Assembly: GCF_026230105.1 (NCBI RefSeq) | Contig: NC_079475.1 | Coordinates: 13,098,125 to 13,162,124, forward strand | Origin: Diorhabda sublineata | Taxonomy: Eukaryota; Arthropoda; Insecta; Coleoptera; Chrysomelidae | Direction: 5' to 3' | DNA: 64,000 nt | Shown: positions 33,190 to 43,549 of the stretch, piece after piece | How positions within the stretch are numbered: position 1 is the first letter of the stretch | How the letters are laid out: each line of letters begins with the position of its first letter | Program-made: the position numbers and the translations under genes | The notes under the pieces: generated by a model | What the model saw: only the letters and a program-made list of their open reading frames with translations | Database searches by the model: none | What the model was told of the DNA's origin: nothing

Positions 33190-33475
33190 AACCTAGGATC
33201 CTCAAATATTAATAATCCCATGGTTCCACATCGTCCATGATCCCAAATAATTCTCTTATATTATCCTCCATGGCTAGAAAAGCAGCTCCAGATAATAATT
33301 AAGCCTGCACCTTGTTTGTTTGTTTTAACTACACAGTCTGGTATCATCTTTTCTTGGACACTGCGTCGAAAATTCTTCGTTTTGAACCGAATAGCTCAAA
33401 CTCGGATTCATAGGTCCAAAGAACTTTTCTAAAATCGTCTTCAGTCCAATCTCGATGAGCAAGGGTTCATTGCAT
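33190..33475 (-). pseudogene. Tc1-like transposase relic, catalytic core fragment
   Basis: The minus strand reads HRDWTEDDFRKVLWTYESEF plus ELFGSKRRIF, then, after a frameshift, VQEKMIPDCVVKTNKQGAGL plus IIIWSCFSSHGG. This fits the Tc1 core HR.WT..DW.KVLW.DES.FELFGS..R..V.R..GE....C...T.KHGGG..MVWGCF. The first catalytic D of WSDES is Y. It is convergent with, and different from, the Tc1 relic at 32585. The two could be halves of one family, but the order and strands do not let me join them. Confidence 0.6.
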
Positions 33476-34036
33476 CAATTTTTTCTTGTTGTGTGGTTCT
33501 CAAATGAAAAGCCATTCAGATATCTTCAAATACTTAAGCCATTACAAGTTTTTCTTCATATCAAAGAATAAGAAGTCTATGCTTTTTTGGAGTTCATGTC
33601 AAACATTTTCTAATAATTATATATACGTCATTTTCAGAACTCTGTCCAAACTCCAACACTGTTCTTGTCACCAACATGAATATGACTATATAGCTATGTA
33701 AATCCAGAATCGTTCTCCTGTCTAGTTCCTGCTAATAATTCTATTTATGAATGATGCTGAATAGCTTGAATTATACAACTTTGGAAGTTTATTGTCAAAC
33801 GTATATAGGGTGTTAAACTGACACACAAGAGACTACGTGCTGGAATTAACTGCTTTTGTTAACTCTTGACATATCAAGTGAGGTTAAACAATGGATAAAG
33901 GGGAACCAATATTATAACCGTCCTTATTATAATTAAGCATGTATCACTTCCTATTTGAAAGAATAAAGATTAGACATTGTCTAATATTATAGCAAACAAA
34001 TAAATTAAGAATTCATCCAAACAAAAAAAACGTCTT
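33476..34036. other. No recognisable feature
   Basis: About 560 bp. CGTATATAGGGTGTTAAACTG at 33800 resembles a MITE start without a partner. Confidence 0.3.
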
Positions 34037-34037
34037 T

Positions 34038-34122
34038 TTAGTTATATTTTCGACGTCCGATAATTTATTTTTTAAAAATTAATCGAACTCAATAATACAG
34101 TATTTTTAAAAAGTTGAATGAA
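34038..34122 (-). repeat. LTR 3'-end fragment, inverted copy
   Basis: The 85 bp beginning AGTTATATTTTCGACGTCCG are the reverse complement of the LTR end at 35686-35771 with about 85% identity. No primer-binding site is attached on this side (GACTGCGCCA is absent upstream), so this copy lost its flank. With the next copy it forms an imperfect palindrome centred near 34133. Confidence 0.65.
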
Positions 34123-34148
34123 CACAATTGATTTCACAAACGAATTAA

Positions 34149-35034
34149 CTACAATTCATGCAACTTTGTAAAAATATTGGGTAATTATACACTTTCACGG
34201 TCACCTGGTTTTTTTGGCTCTAGAAAATCGAAAAATGGATGGATTTTAATGATATTGGTCTCAAAATGTTCCATTTTTCGGCGGATTTATAGAAAAAATA
34301 CGAAAATTAAAAAAAATAAATATTTTTTACAGTTTCATAACTTTAAATGCAAAAAAATGAATTTCTACATATAATCCTTCGTAACTGCTCTGACGTCATG
34401 GAATCAAGTTCGTATATTTTTTTTCGCAATTTACATAAAAAAAATGAATATTTTGAAAAAAAAGTTTTTCTACTATGTAAGGTTTAAAACTATTAAAAAC
34501 CGCAAATTCAGCCACTTCCCCCGTGTTTTTCATAAATTCGTCGTAAAATGGAACATTTTGAGACCAAAATTATAAAATTTATCTATTTTTCGATTTTTAA
34601 TGATCCAAAAACTATTAACATTGAAGAATATAGTACGAAACTATTCACGAAAATTGATTGTTTTTCATCGATTTCATTTTAAGCTATAAAAACTGAAAAA
34701 ATCATTCTTTTTGGATTTTTTTATAAATTGTTTATTAATTTATGTAGAATACAAAAAAAAATATAAGAACTTTATCTGATAATGAGATAATTTTTTGTAA
34801 AGGATTATTTTGCAAAACCGTTTTTTTTACGATTTAAAACAGTAAAACTATGAGAAATTTTCATTCCAGCTATTTCTACTAATTTTTTTATAAATCCGAT
34901 CATTAAAATCCATCCATTTTTCGATTTTCTAGAGCCAAAAAACCAGGTGACCGTGAAAGTGTATAATTACCAAATATTGTAATATTGAGTGTAATAAATT
35001 TTTAAAAATAAATTTTCGGACATAGAAAATGCAA
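34149..35034 (+). repeat. LTR 3'-end fragment, interrupted by a TIR element
   Basis: Sequence ACAATTCATGCAACTTTGTA is followed by the 792-bp insertion at 34180-34971, then by TAATATTGAGTGTAATAAAT and on to ACATAGAAAATGCAACT. The uninterrupted equivalent is at 35686-35771. It ends in AACT directly before the primer-binding site at 35033, which is where an errantivirus-type LTR should end. Confidence 0.65.
34180..34971. mobile_element. 792-bp non-autonomous TIR element with 8-bp target duplication
   Basis: Terminal inverted repeats of about 73 bp begin GGTAATTATACACTTTCACG at 34180 and end with the exact complement at 34971, differing by one T in a T-run. Direct copies of AAATATTG flank the element (34072-equivalent positions 34172-34179 and 34972-34979). 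An 8-bp duplication is typical of hAT and P superfamilies. A second, inner inverted repeat (GGTCTCAAAATGTTCCATTT at 34257 and its complement ending at 34567) gives a nested foldback. Interior sequence is AT-rich and non-coding; short open frames in it are not genes. The empty site is visible at 35700-35710. Confidence 0.85.
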
Positions 35035-35056
35035 CTGGCGCAGTCATTCGGATTCG
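35033..35056 (+). other. Primer-binding site of the gypsy-like element
   Basis: TGGCGCAGTCATTCGGATTC follows the LTR end AAC(T). TGGCGCAGTC is the tRNA-Ser-type primer site of 297/17.6-like errantivirus elements, where minus-strand DNA synthesis starts. The same word recurs at 35770-35790 behind the second plus-strand LTR end. Confidence 0.6.
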
Positions 35057-35269
35057 TGCGGTCACAATTTTTTCCGCTAGTGCGAAAAAAAACCTGCTAA
35101 GACTTTATCAATCCGTTGAGTTAGGAAGATATAATTTTTGTAACATTTAAAGTTTAAAATTTTTATGAACGAAATGGGAATTATTTAATTTAAAATTGGA
35201 AAATATCAAACCATATGATATGAGATATTAATAATTTAAATAAATTTATACATAGATATGAAAATTTAA

Positions 35270-36500
35270 TTGAAACATGCAATTTTTAATGATTGTGACA
35301 TAAATTTACATGTATTAGGATGCATAGAAGAAAAGTTAGTGGGACAAGCTGAACTTATGGTATGGGAATACAAAATAATTGAACACATAGCAAAAAATTA
35401 AAGAAGCATTAATACAGTGTTTTGCGGATAGACGAGACTTAGATTGTATTCTACAAGAATTAACAAGAACAAGTTAAAAAATGAAAACTTAACTTTGGAA
35501 ATAGTTTACAACTTTTAAAAAGACAAAATTTGAATCCAAGTGAGATAGATAAGAGATGTCAAATTAATCATTGCGAAAAAAAGGCATTGAATACCTTTAT
35601 CGTAGGATGTTCAGGGATAATAAGGAACAATATGCATTTGAAAATGCCTAGCTCTTTGGAAGACGCTATGGCATACTACAGTTCATTCAACTTTGTAAAA
35701 ATATCGTAATATTGAGTTTGATAAATTTTTAAAAAATAAACTTTCGGACATCGAAAATATAACTGGCGCAGTCATTCGGATTCGTGCGGTCATTTTAAGA
35801 TGAATTTAATGAAAAATAATAAATACACTAATAATAATAATGATAATAAATCATTAACTAATTATCCCTACCATCATCAGTATTATAATAATAATAGAAA
35901 TCATTTTAATTATCCACGAGATAATAATTATAATGGATATAATAATAACAATCATAATAATGATTTTCCTAGTCAACCAATTAATATAAACCCAATACCT
36001 AAACAACGAAGAAATTACCCAATTAACGCTCAGGTGTTTGGCACCAGAAAAAATGTTTTCCGGTCAAACCTGTACAAAGACTACCAAAACCAGAACCAAT
36101 GTCTACAGCATCTAGAAATTTCACTGATAGACCTTGAAGAAATGTTAATACTAATCCTAATAACAAATATTTCTAATCCAGAAATGAAAAACCAAATTTT
36201 ACATCAGAAGAACTATATAATAATTATTATAATAATAAAAAAACGAAAAAAGAAATAGAAAAAATAGCAGAGAGTTTTGAAAATTTATTCGAATTAGAAG
36301 AAAACGATAATAATCAAGCAGTAATTTTTTAAAATCAGCCTCGGAAGAAAAATTAAAAATAGTTAAAATAAATGTTGCTGCTAATAATCCATTACCTTAT
36401 ATTGAAATTAAGAACCCTAAACTGATATTATTAATTGATACCGGAAGTAATAAATCTCTAGTAAAACCATCAATTGTCGAAAATATAATTTTTCAATATT
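35270..36500 (+). pseudogene. Gypsy/errantivirus-like gag and protease relic
   Basis: This is an old insect retroelement copy. Upstream frames (35300-35690) carry capsid-like blocks, including LNPSEIDKRCQINHCEKKAL, TFIVGCSGI and SSLEDAMAYYSSF, in the order of errantivirus Gag. A second LTR end plus primer site (35686-35795) interrupts it. From 35800 an asparagine-rich nucleocapsid-like frame follows (NNYNGYNNNNHNND). After a frame change and stops, the aspartic protease signature LLIDTGSNKSLVKP appears at about 36425-36465 with the catalytic DTG intact. Reverse transcriptase, integrase and envelope are absent. The capsid region has frameshifts and stops. The element cannot be functional. Confidence 0.65.
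35686..35795 (+). repeat. LTR 3' end plus primer-binding site, embedded in gag
   Basis: The uninterrupted LTR end (ACTTTGTAAAAATATCGTAA to GAAAATATAACT) with TGGCGCAGTCATTCGGATTC lies between capsid-like and nucleocapsid-like sequence. A functional element has this piece only upstream of gag. It is about 90% identical to 34149-35060 outside the insertion. Confidence 0.6.
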
Positions 36501-36607
36501 TTTTATAATGATTGATTAAAAATTAAATTGAGAAAAATATTGATCGCATCCATAATGACTAAGTTGGAATTATTGAATTTATTTCTAGCACTACACCAAT
36601 ATTTACA

Positions 36608-36672
36608 ATTACACTGTATTACGCGCGTTTCGAATCCCAGGTATCGTCTTCAGAGACTGAGGATAAACTAAA
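36608..36672 (-). repeat. Dispersed tail motif (SLSSVSEDD type), copy 3
   Basis: The minus strand encodes FSLSSVSEDDTWDSKRA, closely related to the motif at 1-62. It lies at the end of the repeat copy at 36720-36948 with about 50 bp between. Confidence 0.45.
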
Positions 36673-36719
36673 AAATAAATTTTTCTTTCTTCTTTTGAAA
36701 GTTTTATGTTTTGATATAT

Positions 36720-36948
36720 CGTTAAACCTATGACAGGTGCGTAACCTGAATGGACGCAATTCATCTGAGAGATCAAGATCAAAAAGTTTTACTTGTAGCC
36801 TAAGTTTCATTCAACGAAACCAGGAATAAGCAACGATGCAAATTTTTATATTTGCTATCAATAGAAGACAACGCAACAGAAATTGCTTTGCAATAATATA
36901 TTAGTCAGTCGTTTGTAGTAAAGTTTTTGAAGAAATAAAAACTGTACG
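36720..36948 (-). repeat. Dispersed 230-bp repeat, copy 1 (inverted relative to copy 2)
   Basis: About 88% identical by eye to the reverse complement of 47692-47940, including GAATGGACGCAATTCATYTG, AGATCAAGATCAAAAAG, CGAAACCAGGAAT and ATATTAGTCAGTCGTTTGTA. Differences are substitutions and a 12-bp indel. It might be a SINE, MITE or retroelement end. No promoter boxes or inverted ends are seen. Confidence 0.7.
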
Positions 36949-39669
36949 TATACAAAGTTTCACTTGTTCACAAACTTTTGAGAAAGGAATTTTGTGAAAT
37001 ATTCATGAGGCATTGTGATGAAAATTCAAATTATCTAAACACCGTAGTATTTTAAAACGTTTTGTTCAAGTGATACAGTAAATCTACATAATTCTCCCTT
37101 GATCTTGGGAAACACCCACTGGATTCGTTTAACACGCCCAACGTCCCGAAAAAATTATATTTGGGTAGGGAAATTTATTGGTCTATATATCTTTTATGGG
37201 AGTTTTCAGCTGAGCAATCTTTGGAGCAACTTTGTATGGCAGTGCTTCCAATTGAGTCTTTGCCAGACCCAGATAATAGGGAAAATTTTATCTAATTAAT
37301 TACAAATGATTGGACCATATGGTGGACTGAAGGACTGCCAATTACTCTTAAGAGTTTTTCTGGTGTTAATATTATCAAATCGAGTACACGTCACAAGAAA
37401 TTTCATTCTTTTATAATTAATGGAACCGTTTCACTCAATATCCGCCCTAACATCTCAGTTCTTCCAAGTATTGCCGATCACTCTTATTTTTTGGTCTAAT
37501 TTTACCGAACTATACCTCTGTAGGTTTTGCGTCTCTAGCACAACAACTCTCTGTTGTGAAACAAAAACTTGTTATACCAAAATATATGTTACTCATTTTA
37601 TAGATTAAATGCGCCCGACGAAAGGTTAAAGTTAGTCACATTAACTTTACTAATTTTGTATAACTAGAAAATAGTGTTTTCTATGTAGTAATAACTAGAA
37701 AGTTAATAGAAAATAAGAAAAAAATAGGACTTCGATAAACCTTGTGGAAACTATTGAATCAACATAGTTTATAATCTGTTAAGTGTTAGCATTATCAGAA
37801 AAAAATTATTTATAATTTGAAGTAAAAGTATTTACATGCTTAAAAATAAATATTTCATTGTTATAAGAAACAATAGCTATTGAATTTAAATGAATTATCT
37901 CGATGAAGTGTATAATTAGAAGATAATTTGAATTTTTTATAATTAATACTGTGAAAGGATGTAGGGTGACATATTTCTAGATTGATACAATGAATCAAAG
38001 CTCCCACATTTGATTACAGGCCTTGTAAATAGGATAAGGCTCGACCCCCCTCCCAACCTTTTTGTTCGCGTGCTCCCACTATGTAGTAAATTTCCATTTT
38101 GAGATAAATTTCCCTTACTGACCAAGTTAACAAAATAATAAAATTATGACAAAGTTATGAGCTAAGCAATTAATATTTCTCTAATTACAAAACGCATACT
38201 TTGACGCTTTCATTTCACTAAAATCATTGATGACGTCAGAAATGTCAATAGTCAACTCTCAATTGGCAACATTGCCGGATGGTTCAGACGAGTTTGGCCA
38301 GTTGTGCTTCGTTGCCAGGTTTTCAGTGAATTCGACATTCCACTAAAAGACCTCTCAGCCGTTGAAACTGTAACTGGGATAGTACAGAAAAGTCTTATAG
38401 CTGTGCATAGGTTCAAGAAAATGGGCTGGAGGTTTTTCTCATATATTGATAAACGGGTACTTTTCTGACTGGAATACTATTTCAAGATTTTCTTTTCTAA
38501 GTGACAATTCTGCTACGGCGACCTGTTTAATCAGTTTTAATCAGTTGAGTTTCTGGAACGAAATTCCTTTCCTTTGAATGATCTCATTTCTTTGATCAAT
38601 TGAGGTCAAGATCTTGTGCCAAACCGATGATTTCCAGAGGCCTTTTAAAGACCTGACGGAAAATGTAGGGGTGAGTAGGCGCTTGGTAGAGTATGTAGGG
38701 CCCGAGCAGGCGTTGTATGCAAACATTGCAAACAGTAACTAGCAAGTGCGCATCTAATTAATTAGTAACTAACCTGAAATCTAGAATTTACATTAATTTA
38801 TGAAAAATCCACGGTAAAATATTCTGCAATAAAATTAAAAATTAAACTGAAAGAGGGCTAAGCTCGGGCTCCCCGTGGGCCCGTGCCCTGTGACTAGAGT
38901 TGCATCAGCCATACCCTTGTGAGGGCGATGAAATGAATACTTCAGAATGTTTTCACATAAATCAAATGTTTCATCCAAATTTTCGTACCATTGGAAAATC
39001 TTATATATCAACGCCGATGTCTAGATTAGACTACAAAGTAAAATAATAGGGAATGTTTCCACATACCGAAGAAACAGCAATATCATAAAGAGTTTTTTTG
39101 TCAAGTAACAACCTTTGTTCCGTGTTTACGGGTTCGTCAGCCGGTTATGCAAAAAAGCTAGAAAGAAACGTAAAGCTGAACAAATGTACTGGAGCAGAAG
39201 GGTCGGACTGAGGATATTCTTAAAAATTAGATCGTATAAGTTCTTTCTGTATTAATTAATCTTCTACATATCGTCGCCATCGAGTATAAACCTGCTAAAC
39301 TTACTTTTTGTCTCAAATGACTAATGAATGCTAATCGAAAGAAGACGCTCTATCGTTTGAGAAAAAAGGTAACGTCAAATCAAGAATCACAGCGTATAAA
39401 AATGAGTTATGACTGCTAACCTGCTAAAGCCATACGATTCAAACTTTCACGGTTAAGTCCATCGTCATTATCGCTTAGTCTTTGCTGCTGTCACTTAGTG
39501 GTCTCAATAATTAACGGTTTCTGTGTTTATTTCGAATGTTTAAATAATTCGTGATAATTATTAATGCAAAGTAAGTACTATATGTCTAGTGTTATTTTTA
39601 CGAGATCTATCAATATTTTTTTGAAATCATAACTGTAAAAGTTGTTACCATTAACGTTTTTTAGATCTA
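36949..39669. other. No recognisable feature
   Basis: About 2.7 kb. Balanced-GC patches at 38210-38420 (GATGACGTCAG, a CRE-like word, at 38230) and 38870-38935 exist, but no exon, repeat end or RNA gene can be supported. Confidence 0.3.
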
Positions 39670-40921
39670 AAAGGTGGTCCAACTATAATGCACGATGTTA
39701 ATTGTGAGTCGCACCTTAACGTCAAGTTTTTTACCCAACTTAATTTGACATTTCTTTGTTTCAGTGTTTGACAAATTCAACCATAGAGAGGTACACAATT
39801 GAGCAGCGCGTTAAGATTGTTGAAACCTTTTACGAAAATGGGCGTTCAAATCAAAATGCATTTCGTGTACTTGGTGATTTTTTTGGTCAGCATAATCGAC
39901 CAAATGTGTGCACAATAGGGAGAATTGTGCGCAAATTTCAGCAAACCGTGTCTGTAGAAAATGTGGTAACACCAGTGCATGCTCGCCCCGTTCGATCTGC
40001 GGAAAACTTTTCTGTTATTCGCGATAGTGTGGCAGAAGAGCCGTCAACCTCGACTCGTCGTCGTGCCCAACAATTAAACATCTCACGAATATCACCGATG
40101 CGAATTTTGAATAAAGATTTGAATTTACACGCTAACAAGGTTCAATTGACTCAAGAGCTGAAACCTGCTGACCATTTCAAGCGTCGTCAATACGCCGAAT
40201 GGTTGGTTGAACAGACAGAAGTGAATGGTGACTTTACAAAGAAAATCATCTTCAGCGACGAGGCACACTTTCATCTCAGTGGATTCGTTATCAAGCAGAA
40301 TTGCCGCAATTGCATCCAAAAAGAGTGACTTTTTGGTGCGGTTTATGGGCTGGCGGCGTCATCGGACCGTACTTCTTCGAAAATGAGGTCGGCCAAGCAG
40401 TTACCGTGAATGGTGTTCGCTATCACGAGATGATAACGGACTTCTTGGGGCCAGAAACTGAGGATATGGATCTCGACGATATGTGGTTCCAACAGGATGG
40501 TGCCACTTGCCACACAGTCAACGAAACAATGGCTCTTCTGCGCGAGAAATTCAATGGTCGTGTTATCTCACGTCGTGGCGATGTTAATTGGTCGCCACGA
40601 TCATGTGGTTTGACACCGTTGGACTTCTTTCTTTGGTGATATTTGAAAGAAAAAGTGTACGTCAATAAGCCAAGTACAATTCAAGAGCTAAAGGATGACA
40701 CACATTAAAGACATTGAACCTCAATTATGTCTCAGAGTCATTGAAAATATGGACCATCGGATAGAGGTATGCCATCGAAGACGTGGCGAGCATTTGGCCG
40801 ATATTTTGTTTCACACATAATTGTCATAGATCCTTCTATCATTATAAGAAATATTGAGATAATGCTCTGAAAACTTGTTTTATTCACAATTAGCATCGTG
40901 CATTTTGGTTAGACCTCCCTT
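39670..40921 (+). mobile_element. Near-complete DD41D (rosa-type) mariner element
   Basis: Terminal inverted repeats of about 37 bp (AAAGGTGGTCCAACTATAAT at 39670, then GCACGATGTTAATTGTGAG; complement ending at 40921) are flanked by TA on both sides (39668-39669 and 40922-40923). Total length is 1252 bp, normal for mariner. Both ends and the target duplication are intact, so it could have been mobilised in trans while a related transposase was active. Confidence 0.85.
39756..40820 (+). pseudogene. DD41D mariner transposase, broken
   Basis: The protein starts near 39756 with ERYTIEQRVKIVETFYENGR (HTH 1), RRRAQQLNISRISPMRIL (HTH 2), LHANKVQLTQELKPADHFKR and the first catalytic block IIFSDEAHFHLSGF. 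A deletion of about 15 codons with frameshift lies at about 40300. The second block MWFQQDGATCH and third CGLTPLDFFLW follow. From the D of QQDGA to the D of PLDFF there are 41 residues, the DD41D spacing of the Ceratitis rosa mariner group. A TGA replaces a glycine codon directly after DFFLW (40637), and a further 1-base shift is near 40700. The C-terminus ends RRRGEHLADILFHT and a stop at 40820. All three catalytic aspartates remain. Confidence 0.85.
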
Positions 40922-40923
40922 TA

Positions 40924-42040
40924 TCTGGTTTTTTGTAATTTCTACTTAGCTATTTCAGTTCATTTCACATATAAGTTTGCAAATGTTTGGGTTGCCTAAA
41001 TTGAAAAAAGTTATTGCCATGTTTTCAACTATCGAATGAGCGCTAAAAAACAAAGCCATAAATGTCCCTGCAGAGTATGTTGAGGTTTGCAGATCAGCTA
41101 GAAAAAAAAAATAAAGCCGTTTGATGTAATCTCCACCAACTCTTAAAAAGTTGAACGTTGAATTTCTTCAAAAGCATTCGTCCTTGTCGCAAAGGCGATG
41201 CATAAAAAACAGATATTCGAGCTATGCGTTATCCTCCAAGCTATGACATACATATATTTGCCATTCACTCAGCTTACAAATCCTCATGAAAATAGAAGGA
41301 AAATTACTGCCAGAAAGTTCGAAGATCCGCAATATTCGAAGAGATCACAGCCCGAAGATTATAGAACATAATATACAAAAAAAATTGTAAATTTGTATTT
41401 GAAATTATGTTAAATAGATCAACAACTTTTGTCTTTTTTGTCCTAAATAGCAATCAAGAACTTTATGAAGTTTTTTCTCTTGTAAAAACACCTTGAAGTT
41501 AGTTAGCTGGTTTACACTCCAAGCCGATGATATTTATTCTCTTGATTACACTCCACAGTCTTGAAACTGGACCCTCAATATAAGATTTCGGTTTGAGTGA
41601 TTCCTCCTTCACAAATGCACCACACGTTTACAGACGTTTTCTCAACTTCCCAGTAGAATCTACATATGTTATTTCTCCAAGTTTCCCTGTAAGTTGATTC
41701 ACTATTATCCTGATTGATTGATTATATTACCTACCTCTGTCCTGATCTATAGGTCTATCAAAATTGAGACTCTCTATATCCAGTTTGAAGCTTTAAAAAG
41801 GATTATCGCAAATTGGTTCCTCATTTTCCAGGTTTCCTGGGATGTGTCCAAACTATTGTCTGTACTGTAAGATGCACATGAATGTAAATTACGATTCCAT
41901 AGATTGCAAAAAATGATTTAGAATTATTTCTAGAATAAAGCGCATAGAAGGAAAATATAACAGAGCATTTGGGAAAATGTACAGCTGCACTATTTACAAA
42001 TTTAATTTATACATTACCTAAAATTTAATTTATTGAATAT
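40924..42040. other. No recognisable feature
   Basis: About 1.1 kb with no supported coding or repeat structure. Confidence 0.35.
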
Positions 42041-42049
42041 TGCACAAAA

Positions 42050-42580
42050 TATATGACAATCTTTGAACTACATGAGAAAGACTATCAATTAGAACTGACA
42101 AAGGACTCTCCAGGAGCAACTTCTTTATCCCTTCACATCCTGAAAGTTCATGCTATGGAAATAGAAGATTCTCCAGCTAGATTGACCTACGTTCAATGGC
42201 TTCTAGATAAACAACGAGTTGATAGTACATTTATTTGACAAGTACCAAGACTCAATATCAATTTTGTGTTAATGTGTGGGCAGGAATAGTGATTAATAAT
42301 TTAGTATTTAGTAGTCCATATTTTTGTGATAATAACCTGAATGGTCAGCGATACTTAGAATTTCCCCAAAATGATTTCCCACCCATGTTATGTATATGCA
42401 ACAGATGCATTGATCGGAGAGGTCCATTTGTATGACCACCACGTTCCCCTGAATTAAATACAATTGATTCATTTTTTGCAACACCGGTAAACACGAGGAA
42501 TGAATTGATCGATATATATGACGCTGTAAGACTGAATCTTGGAATGCTCTTCCAAGATCAAAGAAATATCCTGCGGAGTT
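42050..42580 (+). pseudogene. Tc1/mariner-superfamily transposase relic (insect Tc3-like group)
   Basis: Plus-strand frames read ILKVHAMEIEDSPARLTYVQ plus WLLDKQ, a stop and gap, then VNVWAGIV, SSPYFCDNNLNGQRYLEFPQ plus NDFPP, RCIDRRGPFV, stop, PPRSPELNTIDSFF. The family order is HPYKVQL.QEL.E.D..RR.EFCEWL, NVWCGI..N.IIGPYFF.G.LNG.RYL.FLQN.LP, RWIGRGGPV.WPPRSPDLTPLDFFLWG. The last catalytic D survives as TIDSFF. The first D block (SDEA.F) and the second (QQDG) are deleted. DNA-binding domains are missing. Confidence 0.65.
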
Positions 42581-42599
42581 TTCTTTATATTATTAGTTC

Positions 42600-42965
42600 A
42601 ATCTTTGGTACTAACTTTCTCCATTTGATTTTGTTATATGCCTCTTCTTCCCATCTTTCTATACCAATTTTTGTTTATCTGCTTTACCTGTTCTTTACAT
42701 TTCTTCTTTGGTCTTCATTTTTTCTCTTTCCCTCTTCTCTTCATTTCGGTATTCCTAAATTATTCATTCTAAAGACGTGCTCGATCCATCTAATTGATCG
42801 TTGATCGTATACGGTCATTATTTCTTCATTTGATCTTCTTCTCCAGACCCCTTTATGAGATTAAATTCCTCCAAAGATATTTCTCAGCAATTTTCCTCTC
42901 CTATTTCGATTATATCCATTGTTCAGAATAGTATAGCACTGTGGGACTATAAACAGTTTTATAAA
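42600..42965 (-). pseudogene. LINE polyprotein tail fragment
   Basis: The minus strand reads FYKTVYSPTVLYYSEQWI (the connector block LYKTL..P.LLYGSE.W), then, shifted, LLRNIFGGI, stop, SHKGVWRRRSNEEIMTVYDQ plus RSIRWIEHVFRMNNLGIPK, and a degenerate GRPKKKW region. In insect RTE/Jockey-like LINEs this follows the RT thumb (LRWAGHV.RM.....P......EGKR..GRP..RW). Several stops are present. It is the same type as 63430-63870. Confidence 0.6.
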
Positions 42966-43288
42966 ATCTAGTCTTTCTTTTTTTCTACTACTCAAATATC
43001 TGTTTTTTTTTTGTAATTTTCAACTCCCTGGTATTCATATTGGATTACCTCTTCAAAATAGTATTTTTATCCGTTATCCACCTTTATTAATAAGTTGCTC
43101 ATTGATCTTTGTTTCCTTCCCTTCAATTACCATATTACAACACGCGCGCGTGAAAAGTTCCGTCACTCTAAGCATCCACCCTCGGATAAATCCGCGGATG
43201 GATGTGGAGAAGGGATTCCACTACCTTCTATCATTTCGACTGTTTCTCATCCTCGTTCGTGTTTCGCGCGTGGACTCTTTCCTCTCCC

Positions 43289-43497
43289 ATGAGTTCCATG
43301 GGAGATTCTGGAGGTCTTATCTTTTTGTTAAGAGTTAGCCTCTTTGCTATAGACTCTTGTTTATGTGTTTTCGCTGCCCCGAGTATACCCCTTCTTCGCA
43401 AGAAAGGATCTAATCCGAGTGGAGAAGACACTGACCAGAAAATTCAAGTCATTCATGGAAGTTACAATTGGGAGCAGCAACAAATTTATGTAAATGC
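43289..43497 (+). CDS. Candidate first exon of a secreted protein (unassigned)
   Basis: ATGs at 43289 and 43298 open a frame starting MSSMGDSGG, then a hydrophobic stretch LIFLLRVSLFAIDSCLCVFA, followed by APSIPLLRKKG, a charged part GEDTDQKIQVIHGSYNWEQQ and QIY. A donor-like GTAAAT follows at 43498. The layout (short polar start, about 20 hydrophobic residues, small residues AAPS at a plausible cleavage point, dibasic RKK) suggests a signal peptide and a secreted or processed product. GC is higher than in the flanks from 43140. No family is recognised and no downstream exon is visible, so the product and the exon boundary are uncertain. The frame also continues to a stop at 43546. Confidence 0.35.
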
Positions 43498-43549
43498 TCA
43501 TGTGTCAAGAAAATTTTGTATCAAATTATGCTATTTTTTTGAGTAGATA

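Noticed and set aside
34177..34374. 65-codon plus-strand frame
   Set aside because: It lies within the inverted end of the 792-bp element and is not conserved in any family I know.
35800..36258. Asparagine-rich host protein
   Set aside because: Its position between an errantivirus-type primer site, capsid-like blocks and a DTGS protease motif makes it the nucleocapsid part of gag.
43202..43288. Upstream extension of the secreted-protein frame to the ATG at 43202
   Set aside because: The extension (MWRRDSTTFYHFDCF...) would bury the signal-like stretch far from the N-terminus; starts at 43289 or 43298 fit better.
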